Shown: positions 42,011 to 51,886 of the stretch, piece after piece | Layout of the letters: every line of letters starts with the position of its first letter | Position numbering within the stretch: position 1 is the stretch's first letter | Origin: Pseudomonas sp. TTU2014-080ASC | GTDB taxonomy: Bacteria; Pseudomonadota; Gammaproteobacteria; Pseudomonadales; Pseudomonadaceae | Assembly: GCF_001446935.1 (NCBI RefSeq) | Contig: NZ_LKKK01000015.1 | Span: 1-64,000, forward strand | Reading direction: 5' to 3' | DNA: 64,000 nt | The notes under the pieces: model-generated | What the model was told of the DNA's origin: nothing | Database searches by the model: none | The model's input: only the letters and a program-made list of their open reading frames with translations | Made by a program: the position numbers and the translations under genes

Positions 42011-42958
42011 GTGATGAAAAGGAGCGACCTGATCTGGACCCTTGTGGGTCTCGGTGCAGTCCTGCTGTCGTGCTATCTCCTGTATCACGAAGTCCGCAAC
42101 ATCTCCCTTGAAGAAATCGCCGACAGCCTGCGGGCCATTCCCCGTCATAACTGGATTCTCGCAGCAACAGCCACACTGGGTGCTTACTGTGCGCTGGCCT
42201 GGTATGACCGCATAGCCTTGTCCCATCTGGGCAAAAAAATTTCCTGGCGCTTTATCAGTCTCTGCTCGTTTACCACCTACGCCTTGGCACACAACATCGG
42301 TGCTTCAGTCTTTTCCGGCGCACTGGTCCGTTATCGCGCATACCGCACCAAGGGCCTGACGCCGCAGGAAATCGGCATTCTGATCGTTTTCTGCTCATTT
42401 ACTTTTGCCCTCGGCACGATCCTCGCGGGTGGCTGCGTCCTGGTTCTTGAGCCTGATCTGATCCAGCGCGTTGCCGATATTTCACCGCGGGTTTCCGAAG
42501 TCATCGGTGCCATATTGCTCCTGCTGGTAGCCCTCTACGTGCTCGGTTCCTGGCTGCAGTTCAAACCCTGGAGCTGGAAAAAGTTCCACCTGGAGTACCC
42601 GCGCCTGAGGATCGTCAGCCGCCAATTGCTCGCGGGCCCACTGGAGCTTGCCTGCGCAGCAGCGATCATCTACTACGCGCTACCCGCTGAAACCAATCCC
42701 GGCTATCTGGTCATCTTCGGGGTGTTTTTGGCATCGTTCTCACTCGCCCTGCTGTCGCACGCACCGGGCGGTCTCGGTGTCCTGGAAGTCACCTTCCTGG
42801 CCGCTCTGCCAGAGATTCCGACCTCTGACGTGTTGGCCGCCCTGATCGTCTTCCGAGGCTTCTACCTACTCCTGCCGTTTGCTCTTTCCTTGCTGGTGGT
42901 ACTCGGCTTCGAATGGTCGCAATGGCAGGTACGCCGCCATTCGCCAGAAGGGAAATAA
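42011..42958 (+). CDS. UPF0104/YbhN-like (LPG synthase transmembrane domain family) protein
   Basis: 315 residues, about eight membrane helices. It shows the family motifs AWYDRIALSHLGKKISW, YALAHNIGASVFSGALVRYR and SHAPGGLGVLEVTFLAALP. Related to the flippase domain of lysyl-phosphatidylglycerol synthase MprF and to YbhN; exact function unknown. AAGGAG lies 8 nt before the GTG at 42011; the next codon ATG at 42014 is an alternative. Confidence 0.88.
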   Translation: MMKRSDLIWTLVGLGAVLLSCYLLYHEVRNISLEEIADSLRAIPRHNWILAATATLGAYCALAWYDRIALSHLGKKISWRFISLCSFTTYALAHNIGASVFSGALVRYRAYRTKGLTPQEIGILIVFCSFTFALGTILAGGCVLVLEPDLIQRVADISPRVSEVIGAILLLLVALYVLGSWLQFKPWSWKKFHLEYPRLRIVSRQLLAGPLELACAAAIIYYALPAETNPGYLVIFGVFLASFSLALLSHAPGGLGVLEVTFLAALPEIPTSDVLAALIVFRGFYLLLPFALSLLVVLGFEWSQWQVRRHSPEGK

Positions 42959-43038
42959 CACCTCTCAGGCGATAATAGGGGCAGCATTACGCGCGGCACT
43001 CGCATAGAATGCGCGGCCGTTTTTTCAGGATGCGTTGC

Positions 43039-44310
43039 ATGCCCCTCAACCTCCCAGCCCGCGCCTGTGGGATCGACTTCGGCACCTCCAACTCCACCGT
43101 TGGCTGGCTGCGCCCAGGCGAAGAAACCCTACTTCCACTCGAAGATGGCAAGATCACCCTGCCCTCCGTAGTCTTCTTCAATACCGAAGAACGCCGCCCC
43201 GTATTCGGCCGTCTGGCTCTGCACGAATACCTGGAAGGCTACGAAGGACGCCTGATGCGCTCACTGAAGAGCTTGCTGGGCAGCAAACTGCTTAAAAGTG
43301 AAACCACCGTTCTGGGCAGCGCCCTGCCGTTCAAAGACCTGCTGGGTTTCTTCATTGGCGAGCTCAAAGCCCGTGCCGAAGCCATTGCCGATCGCCCGTT
43401 TGAACAGGTCGTACTGGGGCGTCCCGTGTTCTTTGTGGATGACGATCAAGAAGCGGATCAGGAAGCCGAGAACACGCTGATCGCGGTCGCAAGCAAGCTC
43501 GGCTTCAAAGATATCTCCTTCCAGTACGAACCCATCGCGGCTGCCTTTGACTACGAGTCCGGCATTGAGCGTGAAGAGTTGGTACTGATTGTGGATATTG
43601 GCGGCGGCACGTCTGACTTCTCTCTGGTACGTCTGGCCCCGGAACGACGCAGCGTAGCCGATCGCCAAAGCGATATCCTCGCCACCGGCGGTGTGCATAT
43701 TGGTGGTACTGACTTCGATAAACAGCTGTCGCTTGCTGGCGTCATGCCGTTGTTCGGTTACGGCAGCCGGATGAAAAGCGACGCTCCGATGCCAACCAGC
43801 ACGCACCTGAACCTGGCCACCTGGCACACCATCAACGCAGTATATTCCGCACAGTCCCAGCGCCAGTTGCAGAGCATGCGTTACGACATTGTCGACCCGA
43901 CCGGCATCGATCGCCTGTTTAAGCTGATCGAGCGCCGTGAAGGCCACTGGCTGGCAATGGAAGTGGAAGAAAGCAAAATCGCCCTGACCGAACAAGCGAC
44001 CCGACCGATAGACCTGGGGCGTATCGAGAGCAATCTCAGCGCCGACCTCACTCGCCCGCTGTTCGAGAACGCCATCGAACCCTTGCTGGAGCGCGTTCGT
44101 GCCAGCATTACCGATTTGCTCAAGCAGGCGGGTGTCGGCCTTGAGCAGGTCGATACCTTGTTCTTCACCGGCGGTTCCAGCGGTATTCCAGCTCTGCGCC
44201 AGAGCGTGGCAGCTATGCTGCCCAATGCCCGTCATGTTGAAGGCAATACATTCGGCAGCATCGGCACTGGCCTGGCCATTGAAGCCTACAAACGCTACGG
44301 CACAGTCTGA
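43039..44310 (+). CDS. yegD: Hsp70-family chaperone-like protein (YegD-like)
   Basis: 423 residues: an actin-like ATPase with phosphate-1 GIDFGTSNSTVGW, phosphate-2 VDIGGGTSDFSLV and adenosine motif FFTGGSSGIPALRQ. It lacks the substrate-binding and lid domains of DnaK, as do YegD proteins. The start at 43039 (MPLNLPARACGIDFG) fits the family; the frame opens ten codons earlier. Convergent with ygiQ, sharing a terminator. Cellular role poorly defined. Confidence 0.9.
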   Translation: MPLNLPARACGIDFGTSNSTVGWLRPGEETLLPLEDGKITLPSVVFFNTEERRPVFGRLALHEYLEGYEGRLMRSLKSLLGSKLLKSETTVLGSALPFKDLLGFFIGELKARAEAIADRPFEQVVLGRPVFFVDDDQEADQEAENTLIAVASKLGFKDISFQYEPIAAAFDYESGIEREELVLIVDIGGGTSDFSLVRLAPERRSVADRQSDILATGGVHIGGTDFDKQLSLAGVMPLFGYGSRMKSDAPMPTSTHLNLATWHTINAVYSAQSQRQLQSMRYDIVDPTGIDRLFKLIERREGHWLAMEVEESKIALTEQATRPIDLGRIESNLSADLTRPLFENAIEPLLERVRASITDLLKQAGVGLEQVDTLFFTGGSSGIPALRQSVAAMLPNARHVEGNTFGSIGTGLAIEAYKRYGTV

Positions 44311-44326
44311 GAGAGTAATACCCAAT

Positions 44327-44357
44327 AAAAAACACCAGCTCAAGGCTGGTGTTTTTT
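44327..44357. terminator. Bidirectional terminator between yegD-like gene and ygiQ
   Basis: AACACCAGC-TCAAG-GCTGGTGTT with AAAAA before and TTTTTT after, between convergent genes. Confidence 0.92.
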
Positions 44358-44370
44358 ATTGTCTCGATAA

Positions 44371-46677
44371 TCAGCGTGGAGCGACGGGCTTACGGCTCGG
44401 TTTCTTGCCCGTTTTCTTACCAGCCCCTGCACGCTCCCTCGCAGCCTGCTGATTACGCGCCTCAGCGGCGGCCTTGGCCTGCTCACGCTTATCCCACGGT
44501 TTACTGCCATCACTGCCACGCGGCGGCAGGCCGGTGTGCTGAGTCAGGATACGGGTAGTGTCCTTACCAACCTTCTTGCTGCCTGCCGGTGTGGAGTTCT
44601 TGCGACGGGCACTCTGATAGCTGTCAGTAGCAGGCTGATGCAGCGGAATCAGTTGATGCTTGCCTGAGCCAATCAAATCCCCACGCCCCATGCGCAACAA
44701 GGCTTCACGCAGCATCGGCCAGCCTTTAGGGTCGTGATAACGCAGGAAGGCTTTGTGCAGACGGCGCTGAGCCTCACTCTTAACGATGGTCACACCGTCA
44801 CTCTTATACGAAACCTTACGCAGCGGGTTCTTACCTGAGTGATACATCGCAGTAGCTGTGGCCATCGGCGACGGATAGAACGCCTGCACCTGATCAGCGC
44901 GGAAGCCGTTGGACTTAAGCCACAGCGCCAGGTTCATCATGTCTTCGTCAGTCGTGCCCGGATGCGCAGCAATAAAGTACGGGATCAGGTACTGCTCTTT
45001 GCCGGCCTCTTTCGAATACTTCTCGAACATGCGCTTAAAGCGGTCATAGGTACCGATGCCCGGCTTCATCATCTTGGTCAGCGGGCCTTCCTCGGTGTGC
45101 TCCGGCGCAATCTTGAGGTAACCACCGACGTGGTGGGTCACCAGCTCCTTCACATACTCCGGCGACTCAACTGCCAGGTCATAACGCAGACCGGAGGCAA
45201 TCAGAATCTTCTTCACACCCGGCAATGCACGGGCACTGCGGTACAGCTGAATCAGCGACGAATGGTCGGTGTTCAGGTTCGGGCAGATGCCCGGAAAGAC
45301 GCAGGACGGCTTACGGCACGCGGATTCAATCTCCGGACTCTTACAAGCGATGCGGTACATATTCGCCGTAGGCCCGCCAAGGTCGGAAATGACTCCAGTA
45401 AAGCCCGGCACCTTGTCACGGATTTCTTCGATCTCGCGAATGATCGACTCTTCCGAACGGTTCTGAATGATCCGGCCTTCGTGCTCAGTAATAGAACAGA
45501 AGGTGCAGCCGCCAAAACAACCACGCATGATGTTGACCGAGAAACGGATCATCTCGTAGGCCGGAATCTTCTCCTTGCCGTACGCCGGGTGCGGCACACG
45601 CTGATAAGGCATGCCAAACACATAGTCCATTTCTTCAGTGGTCATCGGCACTGGCGGCGGGTTCAGCCAGACGTCCACATCACCGTGCTTCTGCACCAAC
45701 GCACGAGCGTTGCCAGGGTTGGTTTCCAAGTGCAGGACACGGTTGGCGTGGGCGTACAGCACCGCGTCATTACGTACCTTCTCCATGGATGGCAGGCGGA
45801 TAACGGTTTTGTCGCGGGTCATGCGCGGGCTTTCCAGAATCTGCACAACCTTAGCTTCGTTAGGGTCCTCCTGCGGACCTTTTTCCTGTTCGATGGCGCA
45901 GGCCGCAGTGTCCTGAGTATTTACATACGGGTTGATGATTTTATCGACCTTGCCCGGACGATCGATGCGGGTCGAATCCACCTCGTACCAGCCCTTCGGC
46001 GTGTCACGACGAATAAACGCAGTACCGCGCACATCGGTGATGTCCTCAACCTTCTCGCCCCAAGACAGGCGCTGCGCCACCTCAACGATTGCCCGCTCGG
46101 CGTTGCCGTACAACAGAATATCGGCGCAGGCGTCGATCAGAATCGAGTTGCGGACTTTGTCTTGCCAGTAATCGTAATGAGCGATCCGGCGCAGCGAAGC
46201 CTCAATACCGCCCAACACGATTGGTACATGCTTGTAGGCTTCTTTGCAGCGCTGGCTGTAGACCAGGCTGGCGCGATCCGGACGCTTACCGGCCAAACCG
46301 CCCGGCGTATAGGCATCGTCCGAGCGCATTTTCTTGTCAGCGGTGTAGCGGTTGATCATCGAGTCCATGTTGCCGGCGGCCACACCGAAGAACAGGTTCG
46401 GCTCACCCAGCTTCATAAAGTCGTCTTTCGACTGCCAGTTCGGCTGAGCAATGATGCCCACACGGAAGCCCTGAGCCTCAAGCAAACGCCCGATAATGGC
46501 CATACCGAAGGATGGATGATCAACGTACGCGTCACCGGTCACGATGATGATGTCGCACGAATCCCAGCCTAATTGATCCATCTCCTCCCGGCTCATCGGC
46601 AGGAACGGAGCAGGACCAAAGCACTCGGCCCAGTACTTGGGATAATCAAACAATGGCTTGGCGACTGGCATGGACAT
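44371..46677 (-). CDS. ygiQ: YgiQ-family radical SAM protein
   Basis: 768 residues. The radical SAM cluster motif RGCFGGCTFCSITEHEG is complete. The N-terminus (PLFDYPKYWAECFGPAPF, CDIIIVTGDAYVDHP) and the C-terminal basic tail (KKTGKKPSRKPV) match YgiQ. Reaction unknown. Start at 46677 (MSMPVAKPLF); the ATG six nt downstream is equally possible, and a further 20 in-frame codons upstream show no homology. Confidence 0.92.
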   Translation of the reverse strand: MSMPVAKPLFDYPKYWAECFGPAPFLPMSREEMDQLGWDSCDIIIVTGDAYVDHPSFGMAIIGRLLEAQGFRVGIIAQPNWQSKDDFMKLGEPNLFFGVAAGNMDSMINRYTADKKMRSDDAYTPGGLAGKRPDRASLVYSQRCKEAYKHVPIVLGGIEASLRRIAHYDYWQDKVRNSILIDACADILLYGNAERAIVEVAQRLSWGEKVEDITDVRGTAFIRRDTPKGWYEVDSTRIDRPGKVDKIINPYVNTQDTAACAIEQEKGPQEDPNEAKVVQILESPRMTRDKTVIRLPSMEKVRNDAVLYAHANRVLHLETNPGNARALVQKHGDVDVWLNPPPVPMTTEEMDYVFGMPYQRVPHPAYGKEKIPAYEMIRFSVNIMRGCFGGCTFCSITEHEGRIIQNRSEESIIREIEEIRDKVPGFTGVISDLGGPTANMYRIACKSPEIESACRKPSCVFPGICPNLNTDHSSLIQLYRSARALPGVKKILIASGLRYDLAVESPEYVKELVTHHVGGYLKIAPEHTEEGPLTKMMKPGIGTYDRFKRMFEKYSKEAGKEQYLIPYFIAAHPGTTDEDMMNLALWLKSNGFRADQVQAFYPSPMATATAMYHSGKNPLRKVSYKSDGVTIVKSEAQRRLHKAFLRYHDPKGWPMLREALLRMGRGDLIGSGKHQLIPLHQPATDSYQSARRKNSTPAGSKKVGKDTTRILTQHTGLPPRGSDGSKPWDKREQAKAAAEARNQQAARERAGAGKKTGKKPSRKPVAPR

Positions 46678-46907
46678 GGGGAAGTGACCGGCGATAACAA
46701 ACAAGGAGGGAAAAAGCGGGCGCGGAATATAGCACAAATTTTGACCAAATCCGACCTTAACACTTGGATAAGTCTAGTGCTTGTTTCAGATCAGGGGAGA
46801 ACTAGGGGATTGGCCTTGGAGAGCCAGCAGCAGGCCAGTAGAGGGCCCAGCGAAGGTAAACGGAGAGTCTGCAGTAGGCGGGGCGCTAGGCCCCACCCTC
46901 ACACCAA

Positions 46908-47348
46908 TCAACGAATATTGTTGATGGTGCCTTTGTTACCGGTCACGGTTACGTCAACTTTCTTGAAGATGAAGTAATCCTTGACGTTGACCTCGTAGCG
47001 CGGCGCTACGATCAGGTCAGCATTGGAACCTTTAACGGCTTTGTAAGCAGCAGCCGACTTAACCGAGGAAACCGGATCAAACGCAGCCAGGCTCATGCCG
47101 CCACCGCTTTCAGCGCCGTAAGTTACGCCGTCAGCAAACTGGCTGTCGCCACCGAATTTCAGAACACCGAACAGGATGTTGACCTGAGACTGACCACGGA
47201 TGGTCTCACCAACAGTCACGTCTGCTTTCAGGTCAGTTTTTACAGCGCCGGCAACCGGGGCGATCGGCTGGCTGACGTTGAGGCTGGTGCAGCCTGTAGT
47301 CAGAGCCAGAGCGGAAACCAGTGCTGCTGTAGACAAAATGCTTTTCAT
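46908..47348 (-). CDS. Small periplasmic/outer-membrane lipoprotein, unknown function
   Basis: 146 residues. Signal peptide with lipobox (LALTTGC, Cys at residue 20; following T-S-L suggests outer-membrane sorting). The mature part is Ser/Ala/Val rich with repeated beta-strand patterns. AAGGAG precedes the ATG. A GC-rich hairpin (46880-46894) follows the gene without a T tract. Related hypothetical lipoproteins occur in Pseudomonas; no function known to me. Confidence 0.82.
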   Translation of the reverse strand: MKSILSTAALVSALALTTGCTSLNVSQPIAPVAGAVKTDLKADVTVGETIRGQSQVNILFGVLKFGGDSQFADGVTYGAESGGGMSLAAFDPVSSVKSAAAYKAVKGSNADLIVAPRYEVNVKDYFIFKKVDVTVTGNKGTINNIR

Positions 47349-47549
47349 GCTTACTCCTTAGCGTGCATTTATGGCCCAAATTGGGCGCAGCGAATCTAGT
47401 CTGCTCGCCGGAGTACCTAAACCCCACACTCACTCTAAATGGGACGCTCCCCACACCCTGACAACACGACCCAGCCAGTAATTCGTGCCAGGTCTTAAAT
47501 CGGGACACTTAGGAAGTTTCCCATGCAGCACTCAATTGATGCCCGCTAC

Positions 47550-48629
47550 TCAGTTCGCAAAATAGCGCCGCGTGACACGCGAAGTGACTTTACTCAACAA
47601 CTCATATCCAATGGTTCCGGCAGCTCTGGCTACCTCGTCTACTGACAGATGCTGGCCCCACAGCTCAACCGTGTCACCGACCTGCGCATCAGGTGCATCA
47701 GTCAGATCCACACTTAACAGATCCATCGAAACCCGCCCAACCAGCGGCACACACTGCCCCCTCACCCACACCGGCGTGCCTGAAGGTGCATGGCGGGGAT
47801 AACCGTCAGCATAACCGCAACTGACCGTCCCGATTCGCGACGGCCGCTGAGCTTTCCAGATCGCGCCATAACCGACTGACTCGCCAACCGACACATCCCG
47901 ACAACCCAACAGCTCGCCTTGCAAGGTCATTACCGGACGCAAACCCAGTTCGGCTGCGGAGATATCTGCAAACGGGCTGGCCCCATACAGCATGATCCCA
48001 GGCCGCAACCAGTCCATGTGCGCAGCCGGAATGGTCAGAATGGCTGCCGAGTTGGCAAGGGAGCGCTGTGCAAAGTTCAGATCAAGCAGACCTAGAAAAG
48101 CCTCCAGCTGATCCTCAGTCTGCTCACAGCCGCGCTCATCGGCACAAGCTAAGTGACTGATAAGATTCAACTCAGCCACCTGCTCCGCCGCCTGCATGCG
48201 CGGATACAGCGCACGCACCGCCTCCCCGGCAAAGCCCAAACGGTGCATGCCACTGTCCAGCTTCCACCAGACATTCAGCGGGCGCGGTAACTTACTCTCG
48301 AGCAACTGCTCAAGCTGACGCGGGCTGTGCACCACCACATCCAGGCCAAGCTGGGCCGCATACTGATATTCCGCCGCAGCAAAGCAGCCCTCCAACAACA
48401 TCACCCTGGCACCGGCATGTAGCGCCCGTACCTCAGCGGCCTCCTCCAGGCTGGCAACAGCAAACCCTTCCACATCATCATGCAGTGCGGTGACAACCTC
48501 CCGTACACCATGGCCATATGCATTAGCCTTCACCACCGCAAAAATCTTCCGTCCTGGCGCACAACGCCTGACGACCGAAGCGTTATGACGGACTGCAGCA
48601 AGGTTGATGGTGGCGGCTAATGGGCGCAT
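47550..48629 (-). CDS. alr: Alanine racemase
   Basis: PLP enzyme making D-alanine for peptidoglycan. 359 residues. PLP lysine motif AVVKANAYGHG at the N-terminus; the second catalytic base Tyr in SVGYGAIWKAQ and the C-terminal CGYADGYPRHAPSG and GRVSMDLLSVDLTD are typical. It is downstream of dnaB in the same direction, separated by a terminator. Confidence 0.96.
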   Translation of the reverse strand: MRPLAATINLAAVRHNASVVRRCAPGRKIFAVVKANAYGHGVREVVTALHDDVEGFAVASLEEAAEVRALHAGARVMLLEGCFAAAEYQYAAQLGLDVVVHSPRQLEQLLESKLPRPLNVWWKLDSGMHRLGFAGEAVRALYPRMQAAEQVAELNLISHLACADERGCEQTEDQLEAFLGLLDLNFAQRSLANSAAILTIPAAHMDWLRPGIMLYGASPFADISAAELGLRPVMTLQGELLGCRDVSVGESVGYGAIWKAQRPSRIGTVSCGYADGYPRHAPSGTPVWVRGQCVPLVGRVSMDLLSVDLTDAPDAQVGDTVELWGQHLSVDEVARAAGTIGYELLSKVTSRVTRRYFAN

Positions 48630-48649
48630 AAATACTCATCCTCAAAGCA

Positions 48650-48683
48650 AACGGGCGACCAGTTTAACCACTGGTCGCCCGTT
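48650..48683 (-). terminator. Terminator after dnaB
   Basis: AACGGGCGACCAGT-TTAACC-ACTGGTCGCCCGTT, a perfect 14-bp stem. On the minus strand it is followed by a modest T-rich tract (TTTGCTTTG). Confidence 0.8.
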
Positions 48684-48719
48684 TTCATTGATCTGGCACG
48701 GTATGTTTGGCCCCGCCGA

Positions 48720-50114
48720 TCAGTCCTCATCAAACTGATAGATGCCCGGTGCAAGGTTCTCGAAACGCGAGTAGCGCCCCAAGAACGCCAACCGGGTCGT
48801 ACCGATCGGGCCGTTACGCTGCTTACCGATGATGATTTCAGCCACCCCCTTGTATTCGGTCTCGGGGTGATAAACCTCATCCCGGTACACAAACATAATG
48901 ATGTCGGCGTCCTGCTCGATCGCACCGGATTCACGCAAGTCGGAGTTGACCGGACGCTTGTTTGGGCGCTGCTCAAGAGAGCGGTTTAGCTGCGACAGCG
49001 CAATCACCGGGCAGTTAAATTCTTTAGCCAGTGCCTTTAGGGAGCGGGAAATCTCAGAGATCTCGTTTACCCGACTGTCGCCGCTTGATCCCGGGATCTG
49101 CATCAGCTGAAGGTAGTCGACCATGATCAGAGCGATCTCACCATGCTCACGCGCCAGGCGTCGGGTACGTGCACGCATTTCTGATGGCGAAATACCCGCG
49201 GTATCGTCGATAAACAACTTACGGTCATTAAGCAGGTTAACTGCCGAAGTCAGACGCGGCCAATCGTCATCATCCAACCGCCCCGCACGCACTTTGGTCT
49301 GGTCGATCCGCCCCAAAGAAGCCAGCATACGCATCACGATAGAGTCGGCGGGCATCTCCAGTGAGAACACAACCACCGCCTTATCAGTACGCAGAACGGC
49401 GTTTTCCACCAAGTTCATGGCAAATGTGGTTTTACCCATCGAGGGACGACCCGCCACAATAATCAGGTCGGCGGGCTGTAGGCCGCTGGTCTGTGCATCC
49501 AGGTCAGTAAAGCCGGTAGACAAACCTGTAATCGCATCCCCTGCATTGAACAGCTCGTCGATGCGGTCGATGGTTTTCACCAAGATGTCATTAATACCAA
49601 CCGGACCGCCTGTCTTTGGACGAGCCTCGGCAATCTGGAAAATCAGTCGCTCGGCTTCATCCAGAATTTCTTCACCGGTTCGCCCCTGAGGCGAATAGGC
49701 GCTATCAGCAATCTCACCACTGATACTGATCAATTGGCGCAACGTGGCGCGCTCACGAATGATCTGCGCGTAGGCTTTGATGTTGGCAACCGAAGGGGTG
49801 TTTTTTGCCAGCTCACCGAGATAAGCCAAACCACCGACTTCCGCCAACTGCCCTTCCTTGTCCAGCTGCTCGGACAAGGTCACAACGTCAAACGGGTGGT
49901 TACGCTCTGCAAGCTTGAAGATGGCACGGAAGATCAGCCGATGGTCATGCCGATAAAAATCACCATCAGACACTGCATCCAGCACCCGCTCCCAGGCATT
50001 GTTGTCGAGCATCAGACCGCCCAGCACCGCTTGTTCAGCTTCGATCGAGTGCGGTGGCACCTTCAGCGAAGATGTTTGCAGGTCGTACTGTTCCGGCAGA
50101 TTGATCTCGTTCAT
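48720..50114 (-). CDS. dnaB: Replicative DNA helicase DnaB
   Basis: Hexameric 5'-3' helicase of the replication fork. 464 residues: N-terminal primase-interaction domain (IEAEQAVLGGLMLDN), linker, RecA-like C-terminal domain with Walker A AGRPSMGKTTFAMN, Walker B ALIMVDYLQLM and the arginine-finger region RESGAIEQDADIIMFVYRD. No intein. Lies between rplI and alr as in Pseudomonas. Confidence 0.98.
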   Translation of the reverse strand: MNEINLPEQYDLQTSSLKVPPHSIEAEQAVLGGLMLDNNAWERVLDAVSDGDFYRHDHRLIFRAIFKLAERNHPFDVVTLSEQLDKEGQLAEVGGLAYLGELAKNTPSVANIKAYAQIIRERATLRQLISISGEIADSAYSPQGRTGEEILDEAERLIFQIAEARPKTGGPVGINDILVKTIDRIDELFNAGDAITGLSTGFTDLDAQTSGLQPADLIIVAGRPSMGKTTFAMNLVENAVLRTDKAVVVFSLEMPADSIVMRMLASLGRIDQTKVRAGRLDDDDWPRLTSAVNLLNDRKLFIDDTAGISPSEMRARTRRLAREHGEIALIMVDYLQLMQIPGSSGDSRVNEISEISRSLKALAKEFNCPVIALSQLNRSLEQRPNKRPVNSDLRESGAIEQDADIIMFVYRDEVYHPETEYKGVAEIIIGKQRNGPIGTTRLAFLGRYSRFENLAPGIYQFDED

Positions 50115-50141
50115 AAGGTCCTGAATAACTTACTGCTTAAT

Positions 50142-50182
50142 AAAAACAAAGGGCACGGCATCACTCTCGCAATGCCGTGCCC
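50142..50182 (-). terminator. Terminator after rplI
   Basis: GGGCACGGCAT-10-nt loop-ATGCCGTGCCC; on the minus strand it is followed by TTTGTTTTTATT. It separates the rpsF-rplI operon from dnaB. Confidence 0.9.
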
Positions 50183-50229
50183 GATGTTAGCGGGCTCACA
50201 CCTGAGTGCAAGCCCAGACTGCGGTTTGC

Positions 50230-50676
50230 TTAGGCAGCAACCACAACAACCTTAACGGTTGCTTCAACGTCGCTGTGCAGGTGCAGAGCAACATCGTATT
50301 CGCCAACTTGACGAATAGTGCCGTTCGGCAGACGCACTTCAGCTTTGGCCACTTCAACACCGGAAGCAGTCAGAGCGTCAGCGATGTCGTGAGTACCGAT
50401 GGAGCCGAACAGTTTGCCCTCATCACCAGCAGTAGCAGTGATGGTGACTTCCAGTTCAGCCAGCTGAGCAGCGCGAGCTTCAGCAGCGGCTTTCTTATCG
50501 GCAGCCAGTTTTTCCAGCTCAGCGCGACGAGCTTCGAACGCAGCAACGTTTTCAGCGGTAGCGGCGGTGGCTTTGCCTTGCGGCAGCAGGTAGTTACGGC
50601 CGTAACCAGCCTTAACTTTTACTTTATCGCCCAGGTTGCCCAGGTTGGCGATTTTTTCCAGCAGGATCAGTTCCAT
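50230..50676 (-). CDS. rplI: 50S ribosomal protein L9
   Basis: 148 residues. The N-terminal domain MELILLEKIANLGNLGDKV and KAGYGRNYLLPQGKA is the L9 signature; a central charged helix joins the C-terminal domain. Last gene of rpsF-rpsR-DUF2232-rplI, followed by a strong terminator. Confidence 0.98.
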   Translation of the reverse strand: MELILLEKIANLGNLGDKVKVKAGYGRNYLLPQGKATAATAENVAAFEARRAELEKLAADKKAAAEARAAQLAELEVTITATAGDEGKLFGSIGTHDIADALTASGVEVAKAEVRLPNGTIRQVGEYDVALHLHSDVEATVKVVVVAA

Positions 50677-50697
50677 TTGGTATTAACCTCTTAACTT

Positions 50698-51591
50698 TTA
50701 ACCTTCACCGTTCGTGGAGCCAGGGCGTTGTTGGCGCTCAAAACGACCACGAAAATCAAGCAGACTGTCGACAATGGCCAAAACCACCAGTAACGGATAA
50801 GTCAGCTGTCCAACCAGCAACAGCGTGATGTACATCCCCACCAACCAGAACCTTGCCATTCGGCCCTGCGCAACCAGCCCATGCATCAGGGCGGCACCCG
50901 CGAAGGCCAGCGGCACGGTACTCAGCGGCGTCAGCATCGCCAGTTCGGGGCCGATGTTCGGTCCCACCAGCATGCACACCAACAGCAGTACAGCAGCTGC
51001 AGGAGGGAGGCGCAGCTCGCGAAACTCGCGACCAAAACCTCCCGGGTTGTACAACTCCGCCTGCCAGAAGCGCCCGAGCACCAGGCACAACAGGCTGACG
51101 ACCTGCAACAACGCCGCAATCAATCCGGTCAGCACCGGTGCAATCAGGCTGTCTAAACGGGCTCGCTCTTCCACCGACATCTGTTGGTGAATGCCATCCA
51201 GCATCTGCGGTACATGCTTCTGCAACTCTACCGCCATCGCATCGATGGGCTCACGAAACACCGAGTTAAGAATCAACCCGTACACCAGGCCAAGCGCTAA
51301 GCTGCAGAGCAGCACACGGTTCCAAGACATGCTGGCGCGTAACAACATCGCCAGCCCCAACGTACCCACCAATACCAACAGGGTGCGTGGTTCCCCGAAA
51401 TACAACCAGCCAATGGCTGGCAACAGGGCCCAGACGAGGATGCCTGCAGCATCTCTCCAACCGCGCCGCAGAAGCACCAGGCTTCCGGCGGCAGCACTTA
51501 ACCAGAACAGCAGCGGCAATGCCGCAGAAACTACAACCACCAGAGTGGCCTGCATACGGCCGCGCATAATGAACTCAGCTAAAGCGCGCAT
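50698..51591 (-). CDS. DUF2232 membrane protein
   Basis: 297 residues, about eight to nine membrane helices (LVVVSAALPLLFWLSAAAGSL, LLVLVGTLGLAMLL, VVSLLCLVLG, LLLVGQLTYPLLVVLAIVDSL). Family conserved between rpsR and rplI in Pseudomonas; no known function. Co-oriented inside the ribosomal operon. Confidence 0.88.
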   Translation of the reverse strand: MRALAEFIMRGRMQATLVVVVSAALPLLFWLSAAAGSLVLLRRGWRDAAGILVWALLPAIGWLYFGEPRTLLVLVGTLGLAMLLRASMSWNRVLLCSLALGLVYGLILNSVFREPIDAMAVELQKHVPQMLDGIHQQMSVEERARLDSLIAPVLTGLIAALLQVVSLLCLVLGRFWQAELYNPGGFGREFRELRLPPAAAVLLLVCMLVGPNIGPELAMLTPLSTVPLAFAGAALMHGLVAQGRMARFWLVGMYITLLLVGQLTYPLLVVLAIVDSLLDFRGRFERQQRPGSTNGEG

Positions 51592-51627
51592 GCATGTTAT
51601 CCCTTACTACTTTGTCGAAAGCTGGTC

Positions 51628-51858
51628 TCAGCGGCCGTGGCTGTCGGTGTAAGGCAGCAGGGCCAGGAAGCGGGCACGCTTGATAGCAGTGGCCAGCTGA
51701 CGCTGATAACGAGCCTTGGTACCGGTGATACGGCTTGGAACGATTTTGCCGGTTTCCGAGATGTAGGCTTTCAGGGTGTTGAGATCTTTGAAATCGATCT
51801 CTTTCACGCCTTCAGCGGTGAAACGGCAGAATTTACGACGACGGAAGAAACGTGCCAT
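51628..51858 (-). CDS. rpsR: 30S ribosomal protein S18
   Basis: 76 residues: MARFFRRRKFCRFTAEGVKE, central GKIVPSRITGTKARYQRQLA and KRARFLALLPYTDSH. Only one cysteine remains, so this is the non-zinc-binding form. Partners with S6 in the ribosome and follows rpsF. Confidence 0.98.
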   Translation of the reverse strand: MARFFRRRKFCRFTAEGVKEIDFKDLNTLKAYISETGKIVPSRITGTKARYQRQLATAIKRARFLALLPYTDSHGR

Positions 51859-51886
51859 GACAGTGGCTCCTCAATAGATCCGTGGA

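Noticed and set aside
44839..46572. Long plus-strand frame of 577 codons opposite ygiQ
   Set aside because: It is antisense to a complete radical SAM gene with all motifs; long antisense frames are common in GC-rich codon-biased DNA and this one has no recognisable domain.
46877..46896. GC-rich hairpin after the lipoprotein gene as terminator
   Set aside because: Five-bp stem and no T tract; too weak to call.
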